Shown: in pieces, positions 16,790 to 27,500 of the stretch
Position numbering within the stretch: position 1 is the first letter of the stretch
Layout: each line of letters begins with the position of its first letter
Origin: Corynebacterium durum
Lineage (GTDB): Bacteria; Actinomycetota; Actinomycetes; Mycobacteriales; Mycobacteriaceae
Reading direction: 5' to 3'
Length of the DNA: 64,000 nucleotides
Assembly (NCBI RefSeq): GCF_030408675.1
Contig: NZ_CP047200.1
Location: forward strand, 2,722,864-2,786,863
Made by a program: the position numbers and the translations under genes
Notes under the pieces: model-generated
Seen by the model: the letters and a program-made list of their open reading frames with translations, nothing else
The model's database searches: none
Told to the model about the DNA's origin: nothing

Positions 16790-17319
16790 TGCCACCGTGG
16801 TCAACTGTAGAACTTATTTCCGCAGATCATCAGTGTGATTCGTTCACAAGCGGTGTTGAATCCGGCATTGATGACTGGTTTAAGAAAGCAGCACTTAATG
16901 AACAGCTCAATCACCGCACATCAACGTGGGTGTGTCGTGACGACAGTGGCAAGATCATTGCGTTTTTCTCCCTTTGTACTGTTGTATGTGACTTAAGCAA
17001 TGCCAGCAAGCGTCACCAAAAATCATTATGCGGGCAGGGCACAACCGTGGCGCCCGCCACATTGCTTGCAAAGATGGGTGTGCACCGTGAGTTTCAGGGC
17101 AAGGGTTTAGGCAGAGCGCTCGTTCTTGAAGCTTTTAGACAAGCCACGACGGCGGCTGATCAGGTCGCATGTAGATTGCTCGTAGTTGACGCGTTGACCG
17201 ATGATCTCGTCCCATTTTATGAGCGTATGTTTTTTACCAGGATCGGCCAACAACGACGGCTGATGATGAAAATGTCAAAAGCACGCGAGATTATAACGGC
17301 GGTGGATGGAAGCAATTAG
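16786..17319 (+). CDS. GNAT acetyltransferase toxin of the TacT/AtaT type
   Basis: A 177-residue GNAT protein. The TacT/AtaT/ItaT hallmarks are present: an N-terminal F-x-SG-x3-(I/L)DDWFKKAALNEQ segment, STWVCRDD, PATLLAKMGVHREFQGKGLG with the acetyl-CoA loop QGKGLG, and a C-terminal FYERMFF with the catalytic Tyr. Such toxins acetylate the amino group of aminoacyl-tRNA and stop translation. The start at ATG 16786 overlaps the antitoxin stop as ATGA; the frame also has GTG at 16771. It lacks a good Shine-Dalgarno, so it should be translated at low level by coupling. GNAT toxins usually pair with DUF1778 ribbon-helix-helix antitoxins, not Panacea. Confidence 0.82.
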   Translation: MMPPWSTVELISADHQCDSFTSGVESGIDDWFKKAALNEQLNHRTSTWVCRDDSGKIIAFFSLCTVVCDLSNASKRHQKSLCGQGTTVAPATLLAKMGVHREFQGKGLGRALVLEAFRQATTAADQVACRLLVVDALTDDLVPFYERMFFTRIGQQRRLMMKMSKAREIITAVDGSN

Positions 17320-17333
17320 CCCCCATCCACCGC
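17299..17333. terminator. Hairpin between the toxin gene and leuS (convergent)
   Basis: GCGGTGGATGG (17299-17309) pairs perfectly with CCATCCACCGC (17323-17333); the toxin stop codon is in the loop. There is no U-run on either strand, so it is a transcription-end hairpin of uncertain efficiency serving both convergent genes. Confidence 0.5.
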
Positions 17334-17346
17334 TCCCACCAAGCCT

Positions 17347-20256
17347 TTACTTCACCACCAGGTTCACCATGCGACCGGGCACCACGATCTCCTTGACCAC
17401 GGTCTTTCCTTCCACATGGTTGGCAATGCCAGGATCGGCCAGTGCTGCGGCGATGATGTCGGCCTGGGCGGCGTCAACAGCCACGGTCACGCGACCACGA
17501 ACTTTACCGTTGACCTGAACGGGAAGCTCGATGGTGTCATCCACCAACCATTGTTCGTCGAAGGTGGGGAAGGGTTCGTACGCCACGGTGCCATCGGCCG
17601 TCTTGTTGCCAAGACGAGTCCATAGTTCCTCGGCAATGTGGGGTGCCACCGGCGCAACCATCAAAACCACGGGTTCAACCGCCGAGCGAGGTGCGCCAGC
17701 CGGGTATGCCTTGGTCAGGTAGTTCACGTACTCGATGAGTTTGGCCACTACCGTGTTCAGGCGTAGTTCGGCGTAATCCTCACGCACACCAGCAACAGTC
17801 CGGTGCAGGGCCTTGTTGTCATCGTCGGTCAACACAGCGTCGTCAACAACAACCAGGTTGCCGGTGTTTTCATCAATCACCAAGCGCCAGAGGCGCTGCA
17901 GGAAACGCTGGGCGCCCACGACGTCTTTGGTGGCCCAGGGGCGGGATGTGTCCAGGGGACCCATGGCCATTTCGTACACGCGAAGCGTATCGGCACCGTA
18001 GTCGTCGCAGATTTCCTCGGGGGATACGGAGTTTTTCAGAGATTTACCCATTTTTCCGTATTCCTGAGTGACTTCTTCCCCGTTGTAGAAGAATCGACCG
18101 TCGCGTTCTTCCACCTCGGCGGCGGGCACGTACATGCCACGGGAGTCGACGTAGGCGAAGGCTTGGATGTAACCCTGGTTGTAGAGGCGTCGATACGGCT
18201 CACGTGAGGTAACATACCCCAGGTCGTAAAGCACTTTGTGCCAGAACCGGGCGTACAGCAGGTGCAACACGGCGTGCTCGACACCGCCGACGTACAGGTC
18301 AACACCACCGCTGTCAGACGTGGAGCGGGGACCGGTCCAGTAGCGCTCATTGTCAATGTTGCAGAACTCGTCAGCGTTGGTGGGGTCAATGTAACGCAGC
18401 TGGTACCAGGACGAACCAGCCCATTGAGGCATGACGTTCGTGTCACGGGTATACCGTTGCACCCCATCGCCGAGGTCTAGTTCCACCTCAACCCAGTCTT
18501 TAGCCTTGGCCAGTGGTGGTTGTGGTTCGGAATCAGCGTCATTGGGGTCGAAGGACACGGGGTTGTAGTCCTCCACATCGGGCAGCTCGATGGGAAGCAT
18601 GGATTCCGGCAGGCCGTGAGCGATTCCATCGGCGTCGTACACGATGGGGAAGGGTTCGCCCCAGTAGCGCTGGCGAGCAAACAGCCAGTCCCGCAGCTTG
18701 TATTGGATTTTCTCGCGTCCCAGGCTCCGAGCTTCCAACCAGGAAATGACGGCGGCGATGGCGTCTTCTTTGCCCAGGCCGTTGATGTCTAGACCGGACT
18801 CGTTTGCCGAGTTCACGGCCACACCTGCTTCGGTGTATGCCTCGACGGAAATGTCACCACCTGCAACAACTTCAACCAAAGGCAGACCAAATTCACCGGC
18901 AAATTCGTAGTCGCGGGAATCGTGGGCGGGCACGGCCATGATGGCACCGGTACCGTAGCCGGTGAGTACATAGTCCGCAATGAACACGGGAATGCGCGCA
19001 CCGTTGACCGGGTTGGTGGCGTACACGCCCAGGAAAACGCCGGTTTTTTCTTTGTTTTCCTGGCGTTCCAGGTCGGATTTTGCCGCAATGGAGGCACGGT
19101 ATGCTGCCACCGCCTTAGAAGGTGTGGAATGCCCGAAAGTCCACCGCGCGTCAACCGCATCTGCTGCGTAAGCGTTGGCAGGGGCGGCGTCTACTAGGGC
19201 GTCGACAAGCGGATGCTCGGGGGCAAGCACCATGTAGGTGGCACCAAACAGCGTGTCGGGGCGGGTAGTGAACACAGTGATCGTCGCCTCACCCGCAACA
19301 GCCTCACCTGCAGCAGCCTCCACTGCAAAATCCACCTCAGCACCGCGTGAACGTCCAATCCAGTTCTGCTGCATGCTTTTGACTTTGTCCGGCCAGTCCA
19401 ACAGTGCGAGATCGTCGAGCAGGCGGTCGGCGTAGGCGGTGATGCGCATCATCCATTGCGAGAGGTTCTTACGGAACACCGGGAAGTTCCCGCGTTCGGA
19501 ACGCCCGTCGGCTGTGACTTCCTCGTTCGCCAGTACCGTTCCCAACCCGGGGCACCAGTTCACCAGGGAGTTCGTGCGGTAAACCAGACGGAAAGAGTCA
19601 ACAACCTCGGCTTTCTGCTGAGGTGTCAGTTCTGCATAAGCACTAGTACCAAATTTCACCGCCAGTTCCTCGGGCACAGTAACCTCGCCGGATTCCAGCA
19701 GGGGGTGCAGCTCGGCAATGGGGCGAGCTTTCTGCTGCGCCGGATCGAACCAGGCGTTGAAAATCTGCAGGAAAATCCACTGTGTCCAGCGGTAAAACTC
19801 AACATCGGTAGTGGCCACGGCGCGTCGTTTATCGTGCGCCAAGCCCAGACGACCGAGTTGACGTTCCATATTGCTAATGGATTCCTGGGTTTTCACCCGC
19901 GGGTGTGTTCCCGTCTGAATGGCGTACTGCTCGGCAGGCAGGCCAAACGCGTCATAGCCCAGGGTATGCAGCACGTTTTTGCCCAGCATTCGGTTGTATC
20001 GTCCGAACACGTCGGTGGCAATGTATCCCAGCGGGTGCCCCACATGCAGGCCCGCCCCAGAGGGGAAGGGGAACATGTCCTGCACAAACAGCTTTTCCTC
20101 CGGCAGTGTTTCGCCGCCCGTGGGGGCAAGGTCGCCTACCGGGTTTGGGGCGTTAAAAGTGCCGTTGTCTATCCAGAATTTCTGCCACGTTTTCTCTATC
20201 GTGGCAGCCAGTTCTGGGGAATAACGATGTGCAGGGGTCTCGCTCGGATTAGTCAT
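17347..20256 (-). CDS. leuS: Leucyl-tRNA synthetase
   Basis: A 969-residue class I synthetase charging tRNA-Leu. The HIGH-type motif is [15 protein letters not shown] near residues 62-76. The KMSKS motif is [10 protein letters not shown] near residue 733. An editing CP1 domain lies between them ([14 protein letters not shown] and [21 protein letters not shown]). Length is normal for actinobacterial LeuRS. ATG at 20256 is supported by the conserved N-terminal [17 protein letters not shown]. No T-box or leader is seen in the 78 bases upstream. Confidence 0.97.
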   Translation of the reverse strand: MTNPSETPAHRYSPELAATIEKTWQKFWIDNGTFNAPNPVGDLAPTGGETLPEEKLFVQDMFPFPSGAGLHVGHPLGYIATDVFGRYNRMLGKNVLHTLGYDAFGLPAEQYAIQTGTHPRVKTQESISNMERQLGRLGLAHDKRRAVATTDVEFYRWTQWIFLQIFNAWFDPAQQKARPIAELHPLLESGEVTVPEELAVKFGTSAYAELTPQQKAEVVDSFRLVYRTNSLVNWCPGLGTVLANEEVTADGRSERGNFPVFRKNLSQWMMRITAYADRLLDDLALLDWPDKVKSMQQNWIGRSRGAEVDFAVEAAAGEAVAGEATITVFTTRPDTLFGATYMVLAPEHPLVDALVDAAPANAYAADAVDARWTFGHSTPSKAVAAYRASIAAKSDLERQENKEKTGVFLGVYATNPVNGARIPVFIADYVLTGYGTGAIMAVPAHDSRDYEFAGEFGLPLVEVVAGGDISVEAYTEAGVAVNSANESGLDINGLGKEDAIAAVISWLEARSLGREKIQYKLRDWLFARQRYWGEPFPIVYDADGIAHGLPESMLPIELPDVEDYNPVSFDPNDADSEPQPPLAKAKDWVEVELDLGDGVQRYTRDTNVMPQWAGSSWYQLRYIDPTNADEFCNIDNERYWTGPRSTSDSGGVDLYVGGVEHAVLHLLYARFWHKVLYDLGYVTSREPYRRLYNQGYIQAFAYVDSRGMYVPAAEVEERDGRFFYNGEEVTQEYGKMGKSLKNSVSPEEICDDYGADTLRVYEMAMGPLDTSRPWATKDVVGAQRFLQRLWRLVIDENTGNLVVVDDAVLTDDDNKALHRTVAGVREDYAELRLNTVVAKLIEYVNYLTKAYPAGAPRSAVEPVVLMVAPVAPHIAEELWTRLGNKTADGTVAYEPFPTFDEQWLVDDTIELPVQVNGKVRGRVTVAVDAAQADIIAAALADPGIANHVEGKTVVKEIVVPGRMVNLVVK

Positions 20257-20334
20257 GAGAAACAGTCTAGACCCTGCCCTAAACCTGCTGCTTATCGACG
20301 CCGCGTTACCCCATCACCGCGCTATCGCCCAGGT

Positions 20335-20532
20335 TTACTGCCGAGGTCGCTCAAAAACAATGAGAATGCCGTCAACCCCACCGGGCCCTATGCGTCCTTT
20401 GACGTCTGCGGCGGTCATAGACTTGTACAACCAGCCGTCTTTCGCTTCATCGTTAAGAATCTTCTCCAGTTTTTTGCCGGACATTTTGCCGCCCAGCAGC
20501 CCTTCACGAACTTCCACTACTTTGTACTCCAT
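20335..20532 (-). CDS. DUF4177 domain-containing protein
   Basis: A 65-residue protein MEYKVVEVREGLLGGKMSGKK... with the DUF4177 core EGWLYKSMTAADVKGRIGPGG (Lys for the usual Gln) and a terminal ILIVFERP. It is a small cytosolic protein of unknown function, conserved in corynebacteria and mycobacteria. It lies between the pilus operon and leuS, in the same direction as both. Confidence 0.85.
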   Translation of the reverse strand: MEYKVVEVREGLLGGKMSGKKLEKILNDEAKDGWLYKSMTAADVKGRIGPGGVDGILIVFERPRQ

Positions 20533-20581
20533 ACGTTCAATATAGCGATGAAATCCGCAGGGCTGCCGTTAACGCAATCTG

Positions 20582-21889
20582 CTACTGGAGCCTGCGACGC
20601 AGCAACACCCCACCGCTGACGGTAAGTACGGCACCTAGCAGCACCAGCCCTAACACTGAGGAACCCGTCATGGCCAGCTTTTCGACGCCTCGTTGACGCT
20701 CAGGCTGCGCCACAACCTGTGCTGGTACGTTGCTTCCATACTCTGGTGTGCGCGGATCGCCTGAAGCGGGAGGCACCCCTGGCTTCTTGGTGCGCGGTTC
20801 CGGTGTTTGGTTGCAGGGAACTGCGGTTTTCACCTCGTTACTGTTCACCCCGGGCTTCGTCACGGCGTCGAAAACCGGATAACCCTCGGTGAGTAGGTAA
20901 CCAGTGTCGCGGACGTACCCTGATTCAGGCTTGTCTTTCACTGTTGCGGCAAACGACACAGACACCACAGTATCTGGGTTATTTTTGCGGCTAGCTGCAA
21001 GTTTGGTTAGGCCCACAGGTGTGAGTTCCATGGTGGCCACTCGCTGTGCGTCCACGGTGAAGGTGTAATCTTTACGTTTATCAAGCTCCACAGTTTTACC
21101 GCCAGTGGCACGGTTACTGATGGTCACAGTGTGGGAACTATCCTTCACTGCAACACCGTCCGGTACGGGATTAGCAATCGTGTAGCGGTGAATCTTCCCG
21201 TCGCTTTGTGGGGCAGGGGAGTTGCCTGTGACTGTGTAGGTGACTGTGCCACCAACGTCAGTGCAGCGCTTATCCACATCCGCTGTTGTTGTCAGCTTTT
21301 GGTCCTTTGCGTGCACCTCCACCTCATACATCCAGCGACCACGTGTCTGCAGATCAGTAGTAGGCACCGTCACAAGGAATGGAGACACCACCGAAAGGTG
21401 CTTGTCTTGGGCGGGACTCGGAGCCTCCGTGACGTAGTACAACCCAAGCGGCAGATTTGCTAGACGTGCGCTACCGTCTGGACCTGTTTCCCCACGCACA
21501 ACCGTGGTACTCAAATCACTTTCCCTACCACCACCAGCATAGAAGTCAGCCGCCTTGACGTTTTCTGCGGCCAACCACCCCTCATTAGTGGTCAGATCAA
21601 TGCCCATGACTTTCCGAGCCTCAAAACGAATACCCGGGATAGGGGAGCGGTCCAGGCTGGCCGTGGGATTCTGCGGATCACCAAACTGCGTCAAAGGATC
21701 ACCCGATGATTTGTGAATGACCAACGTACCTTGGCGGTTACTATCGATCAACCCAGCGTGACGCTGCGAAACCGACTCGTGTGTAGCCTGCGCAACCACT
21801 GTTTTCTCGGCTGCACTAGCAAGAGCGAGTGGATGTGCACTCAGGGCGACGACAACCGCTGCGACACATGCGATGCTGCGTTTCTTCAT
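20582..21889 (-). CDS. Minor/base pilin with LAMTG sorting signal
   Basis: A 435-residue surface protein: signal peptide (MKKRSIACVAAVVVALSAHP), a pilin-like domain with ...NEGWLAAENVKAADFY, then an isopeptide-type D2 domain (DVGGTVTYTVTGNSPAP). The C-terminal sorting signal is KLAMTG followed by a hydrophobic helix and RRRLQ. The major pilin's YPKN motif is replaced by VHAKD, so this subunit probably does not form the shaft polymer. LAxTG motifs mark base pilins (SpaB/SpaE type) that housekeeping sortase uses to anchor the fibre to the wall. It is the last gene of the four-gene pilus operon, 4 bases after the sortase. Confidence 0.8.
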   Translation of the reverse strand: MKKRSIACVAAVVVALSAHPLALASAAEKTVVAQATHESVSQRHAGLIDSNRQGTLVIHKSSGDPLTQFGDPQNPTASLDRSPIPGIRFEARKVMGIDLTTNEGWLAAENVKAADFYAGGGRESDLSTTVVRGETGPDGSARLANLPLGLYYVTEAPSPAQDKHLSVVSPFLVTVPTTDLQTRGRWMYEVEVHAKDQKLTTTADVDKRCTDVGGTVTYTVTGNSPAPQSDGKIHRYTIANPVPDGVAVKDSSHTVTISNRATGGKTVELDKRKDYTFTVDAQRVATMELTPVGLTKLAASRKNNPDTVVSVSFAATVKDKPESGYVRDTGYLLTEGYPVFDAVTKPGVNSNEVKTAVPCNQTPEPRTKKPGVPPASGDPRTPEYGSNVPAQVVAQPERQRGVEKLAMTGSSVLGLVLLGAVLTVSGGVLLRRRLQ

Positions 21890-21893
21890 GGGA

Positions 21894-22820
21894 TTACACC
21901 TTTGCCTCTACAGTGGGCGTGTTTATTTCGGTACGAGCTTTTTTGCGCTGCCGCAGCACCCAGGCAAAAGCTGCGATGACCAGGAGCACAATGACTGCGG
22001 CCGACCCAAGGACAGCGGTCATCCAGCCCTGCCACGGGTGGTGAACAGTATCAAACACCTGATTCGCCTCGCCGGGTTCCATTTCTGCACGAACCGCCTG
22101 CACAAGAAGACGATGCGAGTTCACCCCATACGGCGTACAGGTAATCAAAGTAATCATGTCGCGCCCCGGAACGGGCGCCAATTTATCCGTCTCAGTCGGG
22201 AGCACAACAAACGTGTCCTCCACAACATACTTAAGTTTCTGTCCAGCAACGTCCACGTAGATGGCGTCGCCCTTTTTCACATCAACAAGGTTGTCCCACA
22301 AGGTGGCCTGCGACAGGCCCGTATGTCCCGTCAACACCGCATGAGTACTCTCACCCCCCACAGGGAAGGCACTTCCATACAGGTGACCGATGCCTTTAGC
22401 CAACACCGACTCATCCGAACCGTGATAGATCGGCAAATCAGACGAAATGGCGGGAATCACCACACGACCCATCACCTCACCGACATCAAGCACATCCAGA
22501 TAGCGCTGGTACTCAAGGTTGTCGGCCTCAACCCGCGCCAACCATGGGTCGAGGATAGGTCCACCCTGAAACTGGGCATTCCAGTCCTGAGCTTCGCGGA
22601 GTTCATCAACATAGCGCTGCTGGGTCGCCGGGTCTTGCACCTGACTTGCATAGGCTTCGACCTGGCTACTCTGCTGAGCGTTATTCCACACTGTGGCCAC
22701 GACAGGATACAAAAGAACCCCAACACCAATGAGAACTAACAGCAAAGGAAGGAGTAACCTCGCTGCTGATGATCGGCTAGATGACCAAGGCTTTTTCACT
22801 GACCTGTGGCGCAAGCCCAT
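21894..22820 (-). CDS. Class C (pilus-specific) sortase
   Basis: A 308-residue membrane-anchored transpeptidase. N-terminal helix LLLPLLLVLIGVGVLLYPVV, a lid segment DPWLAR with the DPW/DPF-type anchor, catalytic His in VLTGHTGLSQATLWD, catalytic Cys in TLITCTPYG near residue 223, and Arg in NSHRLLVQ. A second C-terminal membrane helix (AAVIVLLVIAAFAWVL) is typical of class C. It polymerises the upstream shaft pilin. I start at ATG 22820; the frame extends to 22907 but would overlap the pilin's C-terminus. Confidence 0.9.
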   Translation of the reverse strand: MGLRHRSVKKPWSSSRSSAARLLLPLLLVLIGVGVLLYPVVATVWNNAQQSSQVEAYASQVQDPATQQRYVDELREAQDWNAQFQGGPILDPWLARVEADNLEYQRYLDVLDVGEVMGRVVIPAISSDLPIYHGSDESVLAKGIGHLYGSAFPVGGESTHAVLTGHTGLSQATLWDNLVDVKKGDAIYVDVAGQKLKYVVEDTFVVLPTETDKLAPVPGRDMITLITCTPYGVNSHRLLVQAVRAEMEPGEANQVFDTVHHPWQGWMTAVLGSAAVIVLLVIAAFAWVLRQRKKARTEINTPTVEAKV

Positions 22821-22863
22821 GATGTTTAACACCCCACGAAAATCGGACTGGACGGAAAATAAC

Positions 22864-24381
22864 TTAGGAACCCTGGCGACGGAACATGTAGACGGCGCTA
22901 CCGCCACCCACCAGAACGATCAGGCCACCGGCCAGGATCAACGTGGTGATACCAGCGCCACCTGTCAGCGGCAGGTTGTGCCCACCGTTGTGCTTAGCAT
23001 CCGTCACCGTCGGGGTGGACAAAGCGATCGTCTCGTTGCTGCCCTTGTTCACCTGGAAGAAGAACGGGGTAGCCAACAGCGAATAGCCCGGGTGTGCTTT
23101 GGTCTCCACCAAGCAGTAGCCCTTAGCCTTCTCCGCCTGATTCTCGACGGCCGCGCCATCGGCGAAGTCATTCACATGCAGGCCCTGCACCGTAGCGCCC
23201 GGAACGACATCCGTGCGGATCTTGTTACCCAGGTGGTTAATATCGTCACAGGCGTAGATATCAAAACGAGCTTCATTCAGCGGCTGCTTGTCGCTGTTCT
23301 GCTTCACAACCTTGACGTTGCCGAAATAGGTCTTCGGCTTATCCTTCGGGGTTGACGGAGGCTTGGGGTTGGTCGGATCTTCGTGCTCAGAGTACGACGT
23401 CAACTCAGCGTCGTTAACCACCGGAGCCAACGGATCGACAGAATTAACGTGCTGCACCATGAAGTCAGCCACCGTCACCAGCTTGCGCTTTTGGGCCGGA
23501 AGATTCGAAATCTTTGCCAAACCAGCGGCAGTGAAATCAATGACCAGCTTTGCTTTGCCGGCAGCATTTTCTTGACGCACGGCGTAGTCAACGCCTTCGT
23601 TGAAGGTCACCGAGTTGTCAGCCAGTTTCACGGACTTGATGTGACCATCGGTGAGACGCGCCGGGTCATACACGTCGGCGACCTTGTAGGATGCGAGTTT
23701 CTGGGACTCGGGAATCTTGGAAGTGATGGTGTACCCGATGCGGTCACCAACATTTTTACCTTGGTCCTGAACCGTCTTGGTAATCACGTCTTCGACGGGC
23801 TTATTCTTCGGGTAGACGTGAACGTTGTATTCCCACGTGTTCTTGGTGTTTGGGTTGGTCAGAGGCAGCGTGACGTAGAATTCACGTTCCACGGATTCAT
23901 AGCCCAGCGGGGCGGAAATTTCTGTGACCTTGTACAGACCAACAGCCAAGCCATCGAATACGGCTTCGCCATTAGCTCCGGTCGGTTTGGTCACGGCGGG
24001 GCCGAGGTCGTTGCTCCCGGTTTTAACAACTTTTTCTGCAGCCAACCAGCCTTCGTTGGTGGTGAGGTCGATATTGTTAACCTTCTGAACCTGGAACACG
24101 GCGTTACGGAGGGGCTCGCCCAGACCGTTGACGTTATCGCGACGCAAACCATTGTCACGCTCGGTGCCCACGTTGTTCTTGGAGAACTTGTGAATGGTCA
24201 GTGAGGTGGGGGCGGTCTTGTTGATGGTTCCTACCGGAGCGTTGGGTATGCTGCTGGACGCACCTGGGACGCTCTTTGTTGCACCGGGGGTTGCCACGGC
24301 AACACCCATGCCGATGCCAGTACTGGTGAGAATAACGCCGGTGGCAACGGCAGCGACGAGGCTCTTTTTGAAGATGTTCAT
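22864..24381 (-). CDS. Major (shaft) pilin, SpaA/SpaD/SpaH type
   Basis: A 505-residue sortase substrate. Signal peptide of about 30 residues (KSLVAAVATGVILTSTGIG). Pilin motif WEYNVHVYPKN near residues 182-192 with the cross-linking Lys. E-box-like YCLVETKAHPGYSLL near 427. LPLTGG sorting signal near 472 followed by a helix and FRRQGS. Isopeptide-forming CnaA/CnaB-type domains are expected between these. AGGAAG precedes the ATG. The sortase follows directly. The C. diphtheriae Spa pili are the nearest described relatives, but a specific letter cannot be assigned. Confidence 0.9.
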   Translation of the reverse strand: MNIFKKSLVAAVATGVILTSTGIGMGVAVATPGATKSVPGASSSIPNAPVGTINKTAPTSLTIHKFSKNNVGTERDNGLRRDNVNGLGEPLRNAVFQVQKVNNIDLTTNEGWLAAEKVVKTGSNDLGPAVTKPTGANGEAVFDGLAVGLYKVTEISAPLGYESVEREFYVTLPLTNPNTKNTWEYNVHVYPKNKPVEDVITKTVQDQGKNVGDRIGYTITSKIPESQKLASYKVADVYDPARLTDGHIKSVKLADNSVTFNEGVDYAVRQENAAGKAKLVIDFTAAGLAKISNLPAQKRKLVTVADFMVQHVNSVDPLAPVVNDAELTSYSEHEDPTNPKPPSTPKDKPKTYFGNVKVVKQNSDKQPLNEARFDIYACDDINHLGNKIRTDVVPGATVQGLHVNDFADGAAVENQAEKAKGYCLVETKAHPGYSLLATPFFFQVNKGSNETIALSTPTVTDAKHNGGHNLPLTGGAGITTLILAGGLIVLVGGGSAVYMFRRQGS

Positions 24382-24521
24382 GGAAAGCTCTTCCTGGATA
24401 GGTCGACGATGGTGTTATAAGTGCTCACTGTTTGTAGGTGCCAGGTGTTTCATTCACTGTTGCACCGAGGGCGCGGATCGTTCATGATGCGTACCTTTCG
24501 TTTGTTGCGTTTTATTACTAC

Positions 24522-27500
24522 TTATTCAGTTGTGCGTTGTCGTCTGAAGACAATTCCCGCGAGACCCGCAGCGAGGAGCACCGTGAACATTCCGGCACCG
24601 ATGTACCCGCCGTGCCCGAATCCACCGGACCGCGGCATTTCGCCAACCATGGCGGGAAACTTAAACACCCACGCACTGGCACTTCCAGTCAACGGTTGTG
24701 CCTGCTCAGGCGCGGTAGCTTGATAGGCGGGTACGGTGTAGTACGCCTGCGCGTTGATCTGCGTGTGCGTGTACGCACCTGTAGCTGGAATAGCCTTCGG
24801 ATCAGTGACGGTGGTGTGGCACACAATCTCACCGTGATGGTTCTTGTCCACCGCGAGGCGCGGGGCGTCGTTACGCGTACCAGAACCAGGAATTACTGTG
24901 GCTCCGGTGCACTGCAGGGTGCCAAGGGTTAAGTGCTGGTCGGTATGCGCACCAGTGTTGACATCCATGACAACATCGCTGATGTCAATGGTGTCTAGCG
25001 GGTACGAACCAGTGCCGAAGCGGTAGGTGAACTGCACTTCCTTGGCGGTCGGGGCGAGGGGGTACGCCTGTTCCTTGGTGTATGCCTTCTGGGTGTACAC
25101 CTCTTTATCTACGGTCAGTTCCGGCATTGCCACACTGACGCAGGCTGATGCGGTTTTCTCCTCGGTCGCGACTTTAGCGCCCTTGACATCTTTGCGTGCA
25201 TCGCCTGAAGCAAATTTCACCTGGTTAACCAACCCTTTATCCATGCTTCCATCAACGCATTGATGGTGGTCACGAACGTCACGGGTAGCTTTCGGATCGG
25301 CGACGCGGTAGCGAACCTCTACACGCATCGTTGCTGTCTGCTGTGGCTGGATCTTCTTCATGTCAGCCTTCGCAAGACGCCAGGAACCTGTCTTCTCTTT
25401 ACGTAGCCCAGCGGGGTTGGTCACCAGATCTCCAGAAACAACCATGCCGATCACGTTCATACCGGAAAGGGTGGTGGGTTCTTCGACGATGTCCTGCGGC
25501 GTCGCAGTAAATGCGGAATCGTTTTTTACAGCAACTTCGTAGGTAGCGGTTAACTCCTGATTGGCCACACCAGTGACTACCACGGGGCTGTACACGGCTT
25601 TCTTACTGAGGGTAAACGCCGCATTGTGGGGAGCCTTCAGGTCAACGCAGGCGTTTTTCCACTTGTCACGATGGTCTTTGTCGCTGCGCAGCGCCACTGT
25701 GTTGACCAAACCAACACCCTCGTGGTTAGAACTGGAGCGACACGTCAGTGCCTTTTCATTACGGACGGTCGCGTCAGGGTCGGTAGCCACATACGTCACC
25801 GCTACCGTCATGGACCGTTCGGTGTGAGCACCGATAGGCTGCATCTTGTCGTGCGGGATCAGCCACGAGTTGCCTTCTTGAGCAAGTCTCATGTTCTGCT
25901 CCGTGACCAGTTCACCAGAAACATGCACTTCAGCTATGTTCATGCCAGGGAAAGCTTGCGGCGCTTCGAGAATGTCGCCAGGTTGCGCCTGGTGACTGGC
26001 ATTATTACGAACTTTCACACGGTATTCTGCGGTGATGCGTTGATCCTTCTCACCGGTGAGTGCAATCGGTTCACTTATTTTTTCTTTGTTCACCACAAAG
26101 TCAGCGGCGGGCACAACGTTTTTGAACGTACACTCCACGGTGTCCAGATGGTTAGCGTTGCGAACAGTCAGCCCGTTGGCACTGGGGTTTTGCTCAACAT
26201 AGATGGTGTTGCTGTCCATGCGCGCCGGTGGCACTCCATCAACCACGGTTTTCGACGTCCCGTGCACGTCTTTCGCCGTACACACTGCGGCTTTACGCTG
26301 CTTACCGTTGAGGAAAAGGCTCCACCCGGGTTTATTCTGCAGATTTTCTGATACCTCAATTGTCCCCGGCTCAAACCCCTCTCGCCCACGTAGGGTTGGC
26401 ATGGTCAGCGTTGCGATGCCGTCATCATCGGTTGTTGCCTGCGGCCCCAGTACTTTTTCGACACCGCCTCGGCGTGTCTTGTACAACTGGGAAGTAAATT
26501 CGAAGCCCGCCCCAGAAAGACCAGGGGTAGTAATGTCTTTGCTGTTGTGCAAGACCTTACCGTTTGCATCAACAAGTTCCTTTTTGATCACCAACTTGGC
26601 ACCACAGCCTGCGAAGGATTTCCTCAACTCCTCGCGAAGATGCTCAAACCCGTTGGGCAGGATAATGCGATCTTGGCTGATGGTTTCCAGCAGTTTCAGC
26701 TGGCTAGCCACGTAAAGAACGTAGTCGTTATAATATTCGCGCTCAACACCTGGGAAGTCGACGGTTGCCGCATAGCTCTCACGGTGACGGTATTTGTACG
26801 TGGTTTCCCATGCTGCGCCTTCAATGCTCTGGCCGTATTCGGGATTGGGGTGTATTTCCACACGATCGCTGCTGTCAGCGCGGAATCCTACACCCACGCC
26901 CACCACATAGGTTCCTTTGCTGCGCAGTTGTTCTGCATAGTATTGGGCCCAAATCACGTCATAGTCATTGGTGACCACACCCCATCCAAATGGCGCAGTT
27001 GGCCTACCATCGGTGATGAAGTACACGACGTCGTACTTTTCACCATTATCGGCTGCCTCTGATAGCCGTTTGAGCGCATCACTCCAGTTGGTTCCGCCTC
27101 GCCTGTAATCACGGTCCCCGGGTAGAGTGAGCCTGTCTAAGGTTTGTTTCGCGTTGTTGACGTCCTGGTTGGAGTCCATTTTCGCGTTGATCACCTCGGC
27201 GTTGACATCACCAGGTGCCTCAGTGGCAAAGTTCATGATGCTGAGCGTTGTGGAGGTTCCAGAGAGGATGTCCACCACGGTTTTACCCGCCTCTTTGCTG
27301 GCTGCGAGTCCTTGCTGCCCAATGGATTGGGATACGTCAAAGACCAGTGCGGTACGCAAACCACATCGCGGAATGGCACGGATGGTCTTAGCAATGGAGT
27401 TATCTGCTTCCTTAGCGTGAGGATCGGCTTGTTTCGAGGTGTTTGCCCCATCAAAGTCCGTGGCAGTCTCGGCAACGAGTGACGCTACTTTGGCTGCTTC

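Noticed and set aside
20257..20334. T-box leader for leuS
   Set aside because: Only 78 bases separate leuS from the upstream gene and no T-box consensus or specifier stem is visible.
19456..20619. 387-codon plus-strand frame opposite leuS
   Set aside because: Antisense of leuS and DUF4177; no recognisable domain.
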